Source: Metallibacterium scheffleri
GTDB lineage: Bacteria; Pseudomonadota; Gammaproteobacteria; Xanthomonadales; Rhodanobacteraceae
Length of the DNA stretch: 64,000 nt
Reading direction: 5' to 3'
NCBI RefSeq assembly: GCF_002077135.1
Contig: NZ_LDOS01000005.1
Coordinates: forward strand, 248,001 to 312,000
The translations under genes and the position numbers were made by a program. Positions 1-11,157 of this stretch are shown one piece after another (position 1 is the stretch's first letter; each line of letters begins with the position of its first letter). Below the pieces are notes generated by a model that saw only the letters and a list, made by a program, of their open reading frames with translations, was not told the DNA's origin and did no database searches.

Positions 1-106
1 GAGACCGCCGAGCTGTAACCGCGACTGAGAGATCAAGGCGGTTCGCAGCGCGGACCTGCCGGATGCCGGAGACACGTAGGCCAAACCGCACCATGTGCCG
101 CAGACT

Positions 107-1162
107 TCAGTGTCCGTGACGGTGATGCGAGTCTGGATAATGCGGATGGCTGTGGATGATCTGTTCGTGCACGTGTGGATGGGTGTGCGGCTCCTGACCA
201 TCCCACGGGAAGTCGTGTGCGTGGAAATGATGGACGTCATGGCGGTGACGGTGGTTGTGCGCCAACACCGCGTGCTCATGTTCGTGTACGTGCCGCTCGC
301 TCACGTGCAGCCATACGCCGATGGCCATCAATGCACCCGCCAGCAGAAAGGCGAGGCTGCCGTGTTCAGTGAAGAGTGCCATCGCGAGCGCGGCACCCAG
401 GAAAGGTGCGGTGGAAAAGTAGGCGCTGGTTCGCGCCGTACCCAGATGACGCAAGGCCAGCACGAACAGGACCAGGCTCAGGCCGTAGCCGATGAACCCG
501 AGCGCCCCGGCGGCCAGCACGGGCAGCAGGTGGGGGAAGCGATAACCCAAGGCAAGCGCGATGGCGATGTTGATCGTGCCCGCAACGCCCCCCTTGATCG
601 CCGCGATTTGCACCGGGTCGCTGCCGGCCACTGCGCGGGTCAGGTTGTTGTCCAGCGCCCAGCACAGGCAGGCGCCAGCGATCGCCAAGGCGCCCCAAGG
701 CACGCTGACCCCGCTCCGGCGCTGCCACGACAGCAACACCGCACCCGCAACAATCGCCAGCATGCCCAGCGCCACGCGCCGATCCACGTTCTCGCGAAAC
801 ACCGCCCATGCCAGCACGGCGGTGAGCACGCTTTCCAGGTTGAGCAACAAGGCTGCGGTCGAGGCCGTCGTGCGCGCAAGACCCAGCATCATCAGCACGG
901 GACCGAGCACGCCGCCGAACAGCACGGCGCCTGCCAGCCAAGGCGCATCGCGGCGCGTCAGCGAAGACTCGGCGGCAGAATGTCTGAGCCCGCGACGCAG
1001 CGCCATCCATGCCAACAGGCCGATGCCCGAACCGGCATAGAGCACGCCGGCCAGCAGCAGCGGTGACATGCTGCCGAGCAGCAGCTTTGCCAGCGGTGTG
1101 CTGATGCCGAACAGCGCGGCGGCCGCGAGTGCCTGGACAATGCCTTGCGGAAACGGTCTCAT
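107..1162 (-). CDS. EamA/DMT-family transporter with His-rich C-terminal tail
   Basis: Inner-membrane drug/metabolite transporter of about 351 residues with ten hydrophobic segments in two EamA repeats. The first repeat opens near residue 8 with the typical ALFGISTPLAK pattern. I place the start at the ATG at 1162, because the longer reading frame adds 36 residues with no hydrophobic or family character. The last 60 residues are extremely histidine-rich (HEHEH, HNHRHRHD, HTHPHVHE, HSHPHY, HHRHGH), which implies cytoplasmic binding of Zn, Ni, Co or Cu. EamA proteins move many substrates, and metal export is inferred only from the tail and from the adjoining copper genes. The gene stands alone, 400 bp from the copper ATPase gene. 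Confidence 0.85.
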   Translation of the reverse strand: MRPFPQGIVQALAAAALFGISTPLAKLLLGSMSPLLLAGVLYAGSGIGLLAWMALRRGLRHSAAESSLTRRDAPWLAGAVLFGGVLGPVLMMLGLARTTASTAALLLNLESVLTAVLAWAVFRENVDRRVALGMLAIVAGAVLLSWQRRSGVSVPWGALAIAGACLCWALDNNLTRAVAGSDPVQIAAIKGGVAGTINIAIALALGYRFPHLLPVLAAGALGFIGYGLSLVLFVLALRHLGTARTSAYFSTAPFLGAALAMALFTEHGSLAFLLAGALMAIGVWLHVSERHVHEHEHAVLAHNHRHRHDVHHFHAHDFPWDGQEPHTHPHVHEQIIHSHPHYPDSHHRHGH

Positions 1163-1566
1163 GGGATGCACGTGATTGGGTGGCGCTACTTGGCATATAC
1201 ACCAACTGGGCAATTCCTTGTTCCACTGCCACATGCCGAGGCGGGCTACCCGGCAGCGATTTCCACCCACACCCTTTCGCTCCGCTCCCGGCGGTCACCC
1301 ATGCTCCCCGGCCACCTCATTTCCCACACCCTGGCTGTGGCGCGATGAGGCGCTGAGTCTGGCGATTGCCCCTGCCGGTCAGGGTCGGGCTGTCCGACTC
1401 GCCAGCGTGATCGAGGGCAGCGACACTGGCCTCACAACTCAAGATCAGCGAGGAAAGCGCGGCCCACCTTATGGCGCAGCTCGCCAAAAAGGGCAAGGTG
1501 CACTTGAGCGCTCGAGCATCGGTGGCCACCCGTCGCACTCGTGCTTCAGCGCGCAGCGCAGGCTGT
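1163..1566. other. Intergenic stretch without a supported gene
   Basis: About 400 bases separate the EamA gene from the end of the copper ATPase gene. Open frames exist on both strands, but they have no family character and look like high-GC chance frames. No hairpin followed by a T-run or other clear signal was seen. The promoter of the EamA gene should lie at the 1163-1230 end. Confidence 0.5.
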
Positions 1567-4169
<2,603 letters not shown>

Positions 4170-4170
<1 letters not shown>

Positions 4171-4607
4171 CACGTCTCCTCGTGGCTCAGTGCGGCCAGG
4201 ATCGGGCAGCTTTCCAGCGCGCCATGACCCGGGCAGGTATCGATCAGGTGCTTGAGGCCGCGCTGCACGCGCTTGAGTTCGCGGATGCGCCGATCGATCT
4301 CGGCCAGGCGCGTCTCGGCGCGCTGCTTGACGCCACGCACGCCGCGTGCGCGATCGGCCGACAACGCCAGCAGTTCGCGAATCTCAGGCAGGGTGAAGCC
4401 CAGCTCCTTGGCGCGACGGATGAAGCGCAGCCGTGCCACCGCGTCAAGCGTGTAGTCGCGATAGCCCGACAGGCGCCGCTCGGGCTCGGGCAGCAGACCC
4501 TCGCACTCGTAAAACCGAATGGTGTCAATGCCGACGCCAGCGGCGCTCGCGACACGGCCAATGGTCAGATGCGGGGTTTCCACGGTGGCTTGAAGAAGGG
4601 TGTTCAT
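4170..4607 (-). CDS. cueR: MerR-family copper-responsive regulator (CueR-like)
   Basis: A 145-residue MerR-type activator. The winged helix-turn-helix is at residues 14-80 ([20 protein letters not shown]), followed by a dimerisation coiled coil. The C-terminal metal loop is [11 protein letters not shown], with eight residues between the cysteines; CueR proteins have seven, so the loop is one residue longer. The absence of further cysteines argues against ZntR- or PbrR-type sensing. It is the first gene of a two-gene unit with the copper ATPase and probably controls its own promoter. Confidence 0.88.
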
Positions 4608-4614
4608 GTGGCAA

Positions 4615-4645
4615 GCCTAAACCCTTGAGTAGGGTCCGGAGTCAA
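4615..4645 (-). promoter_or_regulatory. MerR-type promoter/operator ahead of the cueR-like gene
   Basis: On the minus strand a -35 box TTGACT (4640-4645) is followed by a 19-base spacer and a weak -10 TTAGGC (4615-4620). The spacer contains the perfect dyad ACCCT-N5-AGGGT (4621-4635). A long 19-base spacer with a central dyad is the signature of MerR-activated promoters. The -10 ends only about 7 bases before the ATG, so the transcript would be nearly leaderless. Confidence 0.75.
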
Positions 4646-4710
4646 GCATCTGCGCCCAAGTGCCGCATTTGCCCCCGGCACGGGCACGGATCGCAATCGG
4701 CCCGCGCCCG

Positions 4711-7700
4711 TCATGGCGACGCCGCGTGCGACGCCCGCATTGACGTCACCTCCGGCTCCGCGCCCAGCGGCCGCCCGGCGCGCAGGCGGCGACGCTCGAG
4801 CAGCCGGTAGCCCACCGGGATCACCAGCATCGACAGCAGCGGCGCGGTGATCATGCCGCCGACCATCGGTGCGGCGATGCTGCGCATCACCTCCGAGCCG
4901 GCGCCGTGGCCGAACATGATCGGCATCAGGCCAGCCAGGATCACCACCGCGGTCATGGCGATCGGCCGCACCCGCAGCACCGCGCCGGCGTCGATCGCTT
5001 CATCCAGCGCCAACTCATCGGCGCCGCCGGCCTCCACCCGTTGCCGCCACGCGTTGCGCAGATACAGCAACATCACCACGCCCAGCTCGGAGGTCACACC
5101 CGCCAGCGCGATGAACCCGACCATGGTCGCCACCGACACCGGGTGCCCGAGCAGCCACACCAGCCAGATGCCGCCGACTAACGCGAAAGGCAGCGTCAGC
5201 ATGATCAGCAAGGCCTCCGGCACGCGCCGGAACACGCTCCAGATCAGCACGAAAATGATCAGCAGCGTCAGCGGCACGATGGTCTTCAGCCGCTGCACGG
5301 CGCGCTCGAGGAAAGCGTACTGGCCGGCCCACTCCAGCGTGTAGCCCGGTGGCAACACGACCTGCCGGTGGATCGCATCCTGCAGGCGCGCCACCACGCC
5401 ACCCAGGTTGCTGCTCGAGTTATCGATGTAGACGTAGTTGGCCAGTTGTCCATCCTCGCTGGTCAGCATCGAGGGGCCGCCGATCACGGACACCGTCGCC
5501 ACCGCCTCCAGCGGCAATTGCGCGCCATCGGGCGCGACGATCAGCAGGTGGCGCAGCGCCGAGTCGCTCTGCCGCTGCGCACGCGGATAGCGCAGCACGA
5601 TCGGAAAGCGCTCGCGACCCTGCACGGTCTCGCCGATGGGATCGCCGCCGACCGCGGTGGCGATGATCGCCTGCAGGTCGGCCTGGGTCAGGCCGTAGCG
5701 CGCCGCCGCGTCGGGGCGGATGCGCACATCGAAGTAACGTCCGCCGTTGCTCTGATCGGCGGCGGCCGAACCGACCCCGCGCACGCGCTGCGCGACGCGC
5801 ACGATCGCGTTCGAGAGACGCTGCAGCACGGCGGGGTCCGGGCCCAGCACCTTGATGCCGATCGGGCTCTTGATGCCGGTCGACTGCATCGACACGCGGT
5901 TAGCGATCGGCGGCACGAACAGCGGCGTCAGTCCGGGGATGCCGCGTACCGCCTGTTGCAGCCGGTCCTGCACCTTGGCCATGGTCATGCCCGGCGGCCA
6001 CTGGCTGCGCGGCTTGAAGGTGATGGTGGTCTCGAACATGTTGATCGGCGCGGGATCGGTGGCGGTGTGCGCACGGCCGGCCTTGCCGAACACCGTCGCC
6101 ACCTCGGGCACGGTCTTCAGCAGGCGATCGGTCTGCTGCAGCAGTTGCGCGGCCTTGCCGTAAGACAGTCCCGGCAGCGCGGTCGGCATGTACAGCAGGG
6201 TGCCCTCGTTGAGCGGCGGCATGAACTCGCTGCCGAGGTGCAGCAGCGGCCAGGCGCTGGCCGCCAGTACCAGCGCCACGCCCAGCAGCACCGCCCAGGA
6301 GCGCCGCAAGGCGCCGTGCAGCAGCGGCCGGTAGCCGCGGATCAGTGCACGGTTGAGCGGATTCTCGCCCTCGGGACGGATACGGCCGCGGATCAGATAG
6401 CCCATCAGTACCGGGACCAGCGTCACCGCCAGCGCGGCGGCGGCGGCCATCGCGTAGGTCTTGGTGAAGGCCAGCGGCGAGAACAGCCGGCCTTCCTGCC
6501 CCTGCAGCGCGAATACCGGCACGAAGGACAGTGCGATCACCAGCAGGCTGACGAACAGCGCCGGCCCCACCTCGGCGGCCGCTTCGGCGATCACCTCCCA
6601 GCGTTCGGCGCCCTCGGGGGCGCACCCGTGCTGCTCGTGCCAGTGCTCCAGATGTTTGTGCGCGTTCTCGATCATCACCACCGCGGCATCGACCATCGCG
6701 CCGATGGCGATGGCGATGCCGCCCAGCGACATCAGGTTGGCGCTGACGCCCTGGTAATACATGACCAGAAACGCCGCCAGCACCCCCAGCGGCAGCGTGA
6801 TCACCGCCACCAGCGAGGAGCGCAGGTGCCAGAGGAACAGTCCACACACCAACGCCACCACCAGGAATTCCTCCAGCAGTTTCTCGCGCAGGTTGTGCGC
6901 GGCCTCCAGGATCAACTGCGAGCGATCGTAAGTGGGCACGATCGCGACGCCCTTGGGCAGGCTGCGCCGGAGTTGCGCGATGCGCGCCTTGACCGCCTCG
7001 ATTGTTTTCAGCGCGTTGGCGCCCTCGCGTTCGATGACCACGCCGCCGACGACCTCACCCTGACCATCGAGATCGGCAATGCCGTTGCGCAGCGTCGGCC
7101 CACGGCGCACCACGGCGACCTCGCCGAGCCGCACCGGCACACCGCCCGGTCCGGTCGTCAGCGGAATCCGGTCGAAGTCTTCGCGGGTATGCAGATAGCC
7201 GATGCTCTGCACCATCAGGTCGGCCTCGCCCTGCGAAATCACTGAGCCACCGGTGGCGCCATTAGCCGCGCGCACCGCGCTCGCGACCTGGGGCAAAGTC
7301 AGTCCGTACGCCGCAAGCTTGACCGGATCGACCACGATCTGCCAGGCGCGCTGCATGCCGCCGATGCTGGCCACCTCGGCCACGCCCGGCACGGTCTTGA
7401 GCTGGTAGCGCAGATACCAGTCCTGCAGCGCGCGCAACTGGCCGAGATCCATCGTGCCATCGCGGTCGACTAGTGCGTACTCGTAGACCCAGCCCAGGCC
7501 GGTGGCGTCGGGCCCGAGTTCCGGGTCGACGCCCTGCGGCAGCCGCGCGCGCGCCTGGCTGAGATACTCCAGCACCCGCGAGCGCGCCCAGTACAGATTG
7601 GTGCCGCTGTGGAAAATCACGTACACCAGCGAATAGCCGAACGAGGAATACGCGCGCACGGCTTTGACATCGGGCACGGAGAGCATCGTCGTCGCCAACG

Positions 7701-7902
7701 GATAGGTGAGCTGGTCCTCGACCACCTGCGGCGGCTGCCCGGTCCAACTCGTCTTCAGGATGACTTGCGTGTCGGAGAGGTCGGGCAAGGCATCGAGCGG
7801 GATGTGCAGCGCGGCCCATACCCCCCAGCCGGCGAGCAGCAACGCGCCCATCAGCACCATGAAGCGGTTGCGGATGGCGGCGCGGATGATGGCGACGATC
7901 AT
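4711..7902 (-). CDS. cusA: Heavy-metal RND efflux pump, CusA/CzcA family
   Basis: A 1063-residue inner-membrane RND protein, the usual length for the HME-RND family, that drives periplasm-to-outside metal export by proton antiport. It starts with the typical helix, then IPLDALPDLSDTQV, two large periplasmic loops and twelve membrane helices. GAMVDAAVVMIENAHK marks the conserved helix 4 proton-relay region. Methionines in the second periplasmic loop and the neighbouring copper genes favour Cu/Ag over Co/Zn/Cd. Its ATG overlaps the cusB stop by four bases. Confidence 0.94.
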   Translation of the reverse strand: MIVAIIRAAIRNRFMVLMGALLLAGWGVWAALHIPLDALPDLSDTQVILKTSWTGQPPQVVEDQLTYPLATTMLSVPDVKAVRAYSSFGYSLVYVIFHSGTNLYWARSRVLEYLSQARARLPQGVDPELGPDATGLGWVYEYALVDRDGTMDLGQLRALQDWYLRYQLKTVPGVAEVASIGGMQRAWQIVVDPVKLAAYGLTLPQVASAVRAANGATGGSVISQGEADLMVQSIGYLHTREDFDRIPLTTGPGGVPVRLGEVAVVRRGPTLRNGIADLDGQGEVVGGVVIEREGANALKTIEAVKARIAQLRRSLPKGVAIVPTYDRSQLILEAAHNLREKLLEEFLVVALVCGLFLWHLRSSLVAVITLPLGVLAAFLVMYYQGVSANLMSLGGIAIAIGAMVDAAVVMIENAHKHLEHWHEQHGCAPEGAERWEVIAEAAAEVGPALFVSLLVIALSFVPVFALQGQEGRLFSPLAFTKTYAMAAAAALAVTLVPVLMGYLIRGRIRPEGENPLNRALIRGYRPLLHGALRRSWAVLLGVALVLAASAWPLLHLGSEFMPPLNEGTLLYMPTALPGLSYGKAAQLLQQTDRLLKTVPEVATVFGKAGRAHTATDPAPINMFETTITFKPRSQWPPGMTMAKVQDRLQQAVRGIPGLTPLFVPPIANRVSMQSTGIKSPIGIKVLGPDPAVLQRLSNAIVRVAQRVRGVGSAAADQSNGGRYFDVRIRPDAAARYGLTQADLQAIIATAVGGDPIGETVQGRERFPIVLRYPRAQRQSDSALRHLLIVAPDGAQLPLEAVATVSVIGGPSMLTSEDGQLANYVYIDNSSSNLGGVVARLQDAIHRQVVLPPGYTLEWAGQYAFLERAVQRLKTIVPLTLLIIFVLIWSVFRRVPEALLIMLTLPFALVGGIWLVWLLGHPVSVATMVGFIALAGVTSELGVVMLLYLRNAWRQRVEAGGADELALDEAIDAGAVLRVRPIAMTAVVILAGLMPIMFGHGAGSEVMRSIAAPMVGGMITAPLLSMLVIPVGYRLLERRRLRAGRPLGAEPEVTSMRASHAASP

Positions 7903-9377
7903 GGCGTGTGTCCTCCCGTGGACGCCGGCATGGCCATGCCGGGCATGGACGAATGCTTTGCAGGCGCCGGACGCTCATCCGTGCTCCGATCCTTGGGTGG
8001 GAGAGGCGGGTTTGCCTTGCCTCCTGCTCCTGCGGAGTGCGCCGTGCTCCCTTCTCCCGTCGGGAGAAGGGTCGGGGATGAGGGTTCGGCTTCGACGTGG
8101 CGCTGCGCATGCGCCGGACCCTCACCCCTGCCCCTCTCCTGGGGGGAGAGGGGTTCGGGTGGCACGGTCAGGCGCTGCAGCGCGCCATCGAGATTGGCCT
8201 CGGAGTCGATCAGGAACTGGCCCGAGGTGACCACGCGCTCACCACCCTTGAGGCCTGCCAGCACCTCGGTATAGCCATCCGCCGAGCGGCCGATGCGCAC
8301 CGCGCGTGGCTGCATGCGGCCATCGCCGAGGTCGAGGATCACGCGATTCTGCACGCCGGTGCTGATCAAGGCCTCATCGGGTACCAGCGGATGCGGCGTG
8401 GTGCCTGCGATCGCCAGGCGCACCGTCGCGTACATGCCCGGTGCCAGCGTGCCGTGCGGATTGTCCAGCGCGATACGCGCGGTTTCGGTGCGCGTGCGCG
8501 CATCCACCTCGGGCAGCAAAGCCTCGACGTGACCGACAAAGATGCGCCCGGGAAACGCGTCGACTTCGATGGCGACCGGCGTGCCCGGGCCGATGCCGGC
8601 GACTTCGGCTTGCGGGATCGCGGCATCCAGCCATAGCCGGGCGAGATCGTCGATGCGCAACAACGTCGTGCCGGCCGCCACCTGCTGGCCTTGGCGCACG
8701 TCCAGCGCGCTGACCACGCCGGAGACCGGCGCGCGCAGCACGATGCCGCCGTCGGTCGAACGCGATGCGCCATCGATCTCCTGCGCGCTCAGGCCGAGCA
8801 CGCGCAGGCGCGCGCGCGCGGCGGCGCGCAGCGCGCGCGCATCGACCGACTGCGCATGGTCCAACACCTGGTATTCGGCCAGCGCCGAACGCCAGGCCGG
8901 CGCCAGCAGCTCCGCCAGCGGCTGGCCGGCACGCACGTGATCAAACGGTGCGCGCATGAACAGCCGAGACAGCACGCCGTCGGTGCGCGCGCTGACGACC
9001 ACCGAGCGACGACGATCCCAGGCCAGAACGCCTGGCACACGCAACTCCTGGTGCAACACGCCGACACGGATGACGCTGGTGCGCATGCCGAGGTTCTGCT
9101 CGACAACCGGGCTGATGCGCACCAAGCCCATACTCGTACCTGACCCGCCCGCATACTTCGGCACCAGTTGCATACCCGGCATCAGCGGCGATGGCCCGGG
9201 ATGGTTGAAGTGCGTGGCGGGCTGCATCGGGTCATACCAGTACAGCACTTTGCGTGCAGGCTGGGCGCCAGACGTTGGCGCGGCACTGCCGTGATCGCGC
9301 GTTCCGAGGACATAACCGGCGGCTGCAGTGACGCCCAGGGCCGCTGCCAGAAGAATAAAAACAGATGTGCGGCTCAT
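7899..9377 (-). CDS. cusB: RND periplasmic adaptor, CusB-like, with repeat-derived insert
   Basis: A 492-residue membrane-fusion protein that links CusA to CusC. It has an N-terminal signal anchor, then a segment YWYDPMQP...SPLMPGMQLVPKY resembling the heavy-metal-binding domain but without its cysteines. The hairpin, lipoyl (VSARTDGVLSRLF, APVSGVVSALDVRQGQ) and beta-barrel domains follow. After the barrel domain, about residues 405-475 are low-complexity (PLSPQERGRGEGP...). They are encoded by a hairpin-repeat doublet and are probably not an ancestral part of the protein. The C-terminus SMPGMAMP is methionine-rich and could bind Cu+. Four-base overlaps with both neighbours show one operon. 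Confidence 0.92.
   Translation of the reverse strand: MSRTSVFILLAAALGVTAAAGYVLGTRDHGSAAPTSGAQPARKVLYWYDPMQPATHFNHPGPSPLMPGMQLVPKYAGGSGTSMGLVRISPVVEQNLGMRTSVIRVGVLHQELRVPGVLAWDRRRSVVVSARTDGVLSRLFMRAPFDHVRAGQPLAELLAPAWRSALAEYQVLDHAQSVDARALRAAARARLRVLGLSAQEIDGASRSTDGGIVLRAPVSGVVSALDVRQGQQVAAGTTLLRIDDLARLWLDAAIPQAEVAGIGPGTPVAIEVDAFPGRIFVGHVEALLPEVDARTRTETARIALDNPHGTLAPGMYATVRLAIAGTTPHPLVPDEALISTGVQNRVILDLGDGRMQPRAVRIGRSADGYTEVLAGLKGGERVVTSGQFLIDSEANLDGALQRLTVPPEPLSPQERGRGEGPAHAQRHVEAEPSSPTLLPTGEGSTAHSAGAGGKANPPLPPKDRSTDERPAPAKHSSMPGMAMPASTGGHTP
8049..8153. repeat. Inverted doublet of REP-like hairpins inside cusB
   Basis: Two G+C hairpins lie head to head inside the cusB frame. The first has perfect 11-base arms (CCCTTCTCCCG at 8049-8059, CGGGAGAAGGG at 8061-8071). 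The second has 9-base arms (CCCCTCTCC at 8131-8139, GGAGAGGGG at 8145-8153). Each is flanked by a related GGGTxxGGGxTGAGGGT-type tail in opposite orientation. This is the form of widespread intergenic repeats in gamma-proteobacteria, here kept in frame in a coding sequence. Confidence 0.75.
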
Positions 9378-10654
9378 TGCGCGTACTCCGGTAACAGGTA
9401 GGCGAGTTCGGCCCAGCTCTCGCCCCAGGCCTTGAGCGCCTCGACATAGTCAAGACGGGTGGCGATTTCGTCGCGGCGCGCCTCCAGCCAGGGCTGCAGC
9501 GAGGCGCCGCCGCGGTAGGCCGCCAGCGCCGCCGCACTGCGGTCGGCCGCCAGGGCCAGCAGCGTGTCGCGATCGCGCCGTACCTGGCGGCCGTAGCCCT
9601 GCCAGGTCGCCAGCAGACGCTGCACCGCCTCGACCTGCGCGCGGCGGGCGTTTTCGCGCTCGGCGCGCACGGCCTCGAGGTCGGCGCGGCGGGCCAGGAT
9701 GTCCTGGTCCTCGCGATGGGCGGGGAACAACGGCAGACGCACGCCCACCAGCAGCGTAATCATATTCGGCAGGCCGGGTGCTCGCGCGCCATAGTCCAAG
9801 CCCACGCTCCAGCCTGGATGCTTGCTGGCGCGAGCGCTCTGCAGTGCGGCCTCCGCGCGGTCTTCGCGCGATTCCCAGTCGAGCAGGGGTGCCTGCTGGT
9901 CGGGAGTCTGCAGCAGGTGCGCGTCGGTGACCGGGAGCCGCGCGAAGTCGGGGGACGCGGCCAGATCCGCGCTTGCCGCTTCGCTTCCAATCCAGCGCGC
10001 CAGCGCGGCGCGCGCGGAGGCGACGCCGGCGCCGGCAAGGTCGAGCCGATTGGCCAGCTCGGCCTGCGCCGCTTGCGCCGCGAGGACGTCCGTCACGGAA
10101 CCGGTGCCGCCGGCCAAGCGCGCCTTGGCCACGACAATGGCCAGCGCGTTCTGCCGCTCCAGTCCCTCGATCTGGTCGCGTGCCTGCTCGGCGGCCCACA
10201 GGGAAACCCAAGCCGCAGCCGCCGCTTGTCGGGCATTCAGGCGTGCCTGCTCGGTTTCCGCATTGGCCGCGGCCTCGCCCGCACGCGCACCGGCACGTTC
10301 CGCGGCCAACTGGGTGCCGGAGGGGATCTCCTGACTGAGCCCCACCGTGCGCATGGTCATGGAATCGGCGGCGGTGCTGAAGGCGCCAGGCCCTTGCACC
10401 GTCAGGTTCTGCACCCCGAAGGTAAGGCGCGGATCGGGCCAGCGACCGGCGCGATTGCGGTCAGCGCGGGCGGCATCCTCGCGAGCACGGCCCGCCCGCA
10501 CCAGCGGCGCGCGCTCGACGGCCAGTATCACCGTCTGTTGCAGGGTCAGCGGCGACGCGGCCCATGCCGGAAATACCGTCAGCGCCAGCAGCGCGGTCGC
10601 GCATTGCAGGTGAAACACGACGCCACGGCGGCGCCGGCGATCGAACACGAACAT
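9374..10654 (-). CDS. cusC: Outer-membrane efflux protein, CusC/TolC family
   Basis: A 426-residue outer-membrane factor with two OEP repeats rich in coiled-coil helices (AERAGARAGEAAANAETEQ, RRADLEAVRAERENARRAQ). It completes the tripartite metal pump with CusB and CusA. The start at 10654 is chosen because GGAG lies seven bases ahead; an upstream start at 10681 would add nine residues. The signal peptide ends near AWA-ASP. There is no lipobox at the cleavage site, unlike CusC of enterobacteria. Confidence 0.9.
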   Translation of the reverse strand: MFVFDRRRRRGVVFHLQCATALLALTVFPAWAASPLTLQQTVILAVERAPLVRAGRAREDAARADRNRAGRWPDPRLTFGVQNLTVQGPGAFSTAADSMTMRTVGLSQEIPSGTQLAAERAGARAGEAAANAETEQARLNARQAAAAAWVSLWAAEQARDQIEGLERQNALAIVVAKARLAGGTGSVTDVLAAQAAQAELANRLDLAGAGVASARAALARWIGSEAASADLAASPDFARLPVTDAHLLQTPDQQAPLLDWESREDRAEAALQSARASKHPGWSVGLDYGARAPGLPNMITLLVGVRLPLFPAHREDQDILARRADLEAVRAERENARRAQVEAVQRLLATWQGYGRQVRRDRDTLLALAADRSAAALAAYRGGASLQPWLEARRDEIATRLDYVEALKAWGESWAELAYLLPEYAQ

Positions 10655-10726
10655 GGCAAGTCTCCATCGGGCGGAACGCATCCGGCACGCGCTCGGCGTG
10701 GCCGGTCACGACACACGAGGGAGGGT

Positions 10727-11131
10727 CTAGATCAGCAGGACGCAGCAGCGCGGCGGCGGCGATGCGCCGAGATCAACGGCCGCGCGATCGTCGAGACGCG
10801 TCGACGGCGGGACTGGAGTGATCGCCAGCACCGGCGGCTGCGGCGGCAACGCCAGCGCGGGCACCATGGGCGCGCGCGCGTCCTGCGGCGCCGGTGCCGG
10901 CTGTGCGCAATGCTGCACGCACAACGCGCGCGCATGCTGAATCATGCTCGTCATGCCGTCGCAACCAGGCATGCTCGCCATCGACTGCATCGCCGCCTGC
11001 ACGGGTACCGCGGCCTGCGGCAGCGAACAGGCGTACGCCACCAGCGCCAACTGCTGGAACAGCAGCGCGCACAGCGCCAGCAGTGCAATGCGCAGGCGCG
11101 TGCGGCGGGCGAAGTGCGGACGGTGACGCAT
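10727..11131 (-). CDS. Small secreted Cys/Met protein heading the cus operon
   Basis: A 134-residue protein with a clear signal peptide (RLRIALLALCALLFQQLALVAYA, residues 12-34). It then has scattered Cys, Met and His (MQSMASMPGCDGM, CVQHCAQ) and a proline-rich tail ending in CCVLLI. I do not recognise the family by sequence. Its position directly upstream of cusC and its soft-metal ligands suggest a periplasmic copper-binding accessory protein, which is inference. The stop is about 70 bases from the cusC start, so co-transcription is likely. Confidence 0.7.
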   Translation of the reverse strand: MRHRPHFARRTRLRIALLALCALLFQQLALVAYACSLPQAAVPVQAAMQSMASMPGCDGMTSMIQHARALCVQHCAQPAPAPQDARAPMVPALALPPQPPVLAITPVPPSTRLDDRAAVDLGASPPPRCCVLLI

Positions 11132-11157
11132 GTTTTGGATACTAACTCAAGACAAGA

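Noticed and set aside
95..1066. Long plus-strand open frames opposite the EamA gene
   Set aside because: They are antisense shadows of a clear membrane protein gene; composition is Gln/Arg/His-rich without domains.
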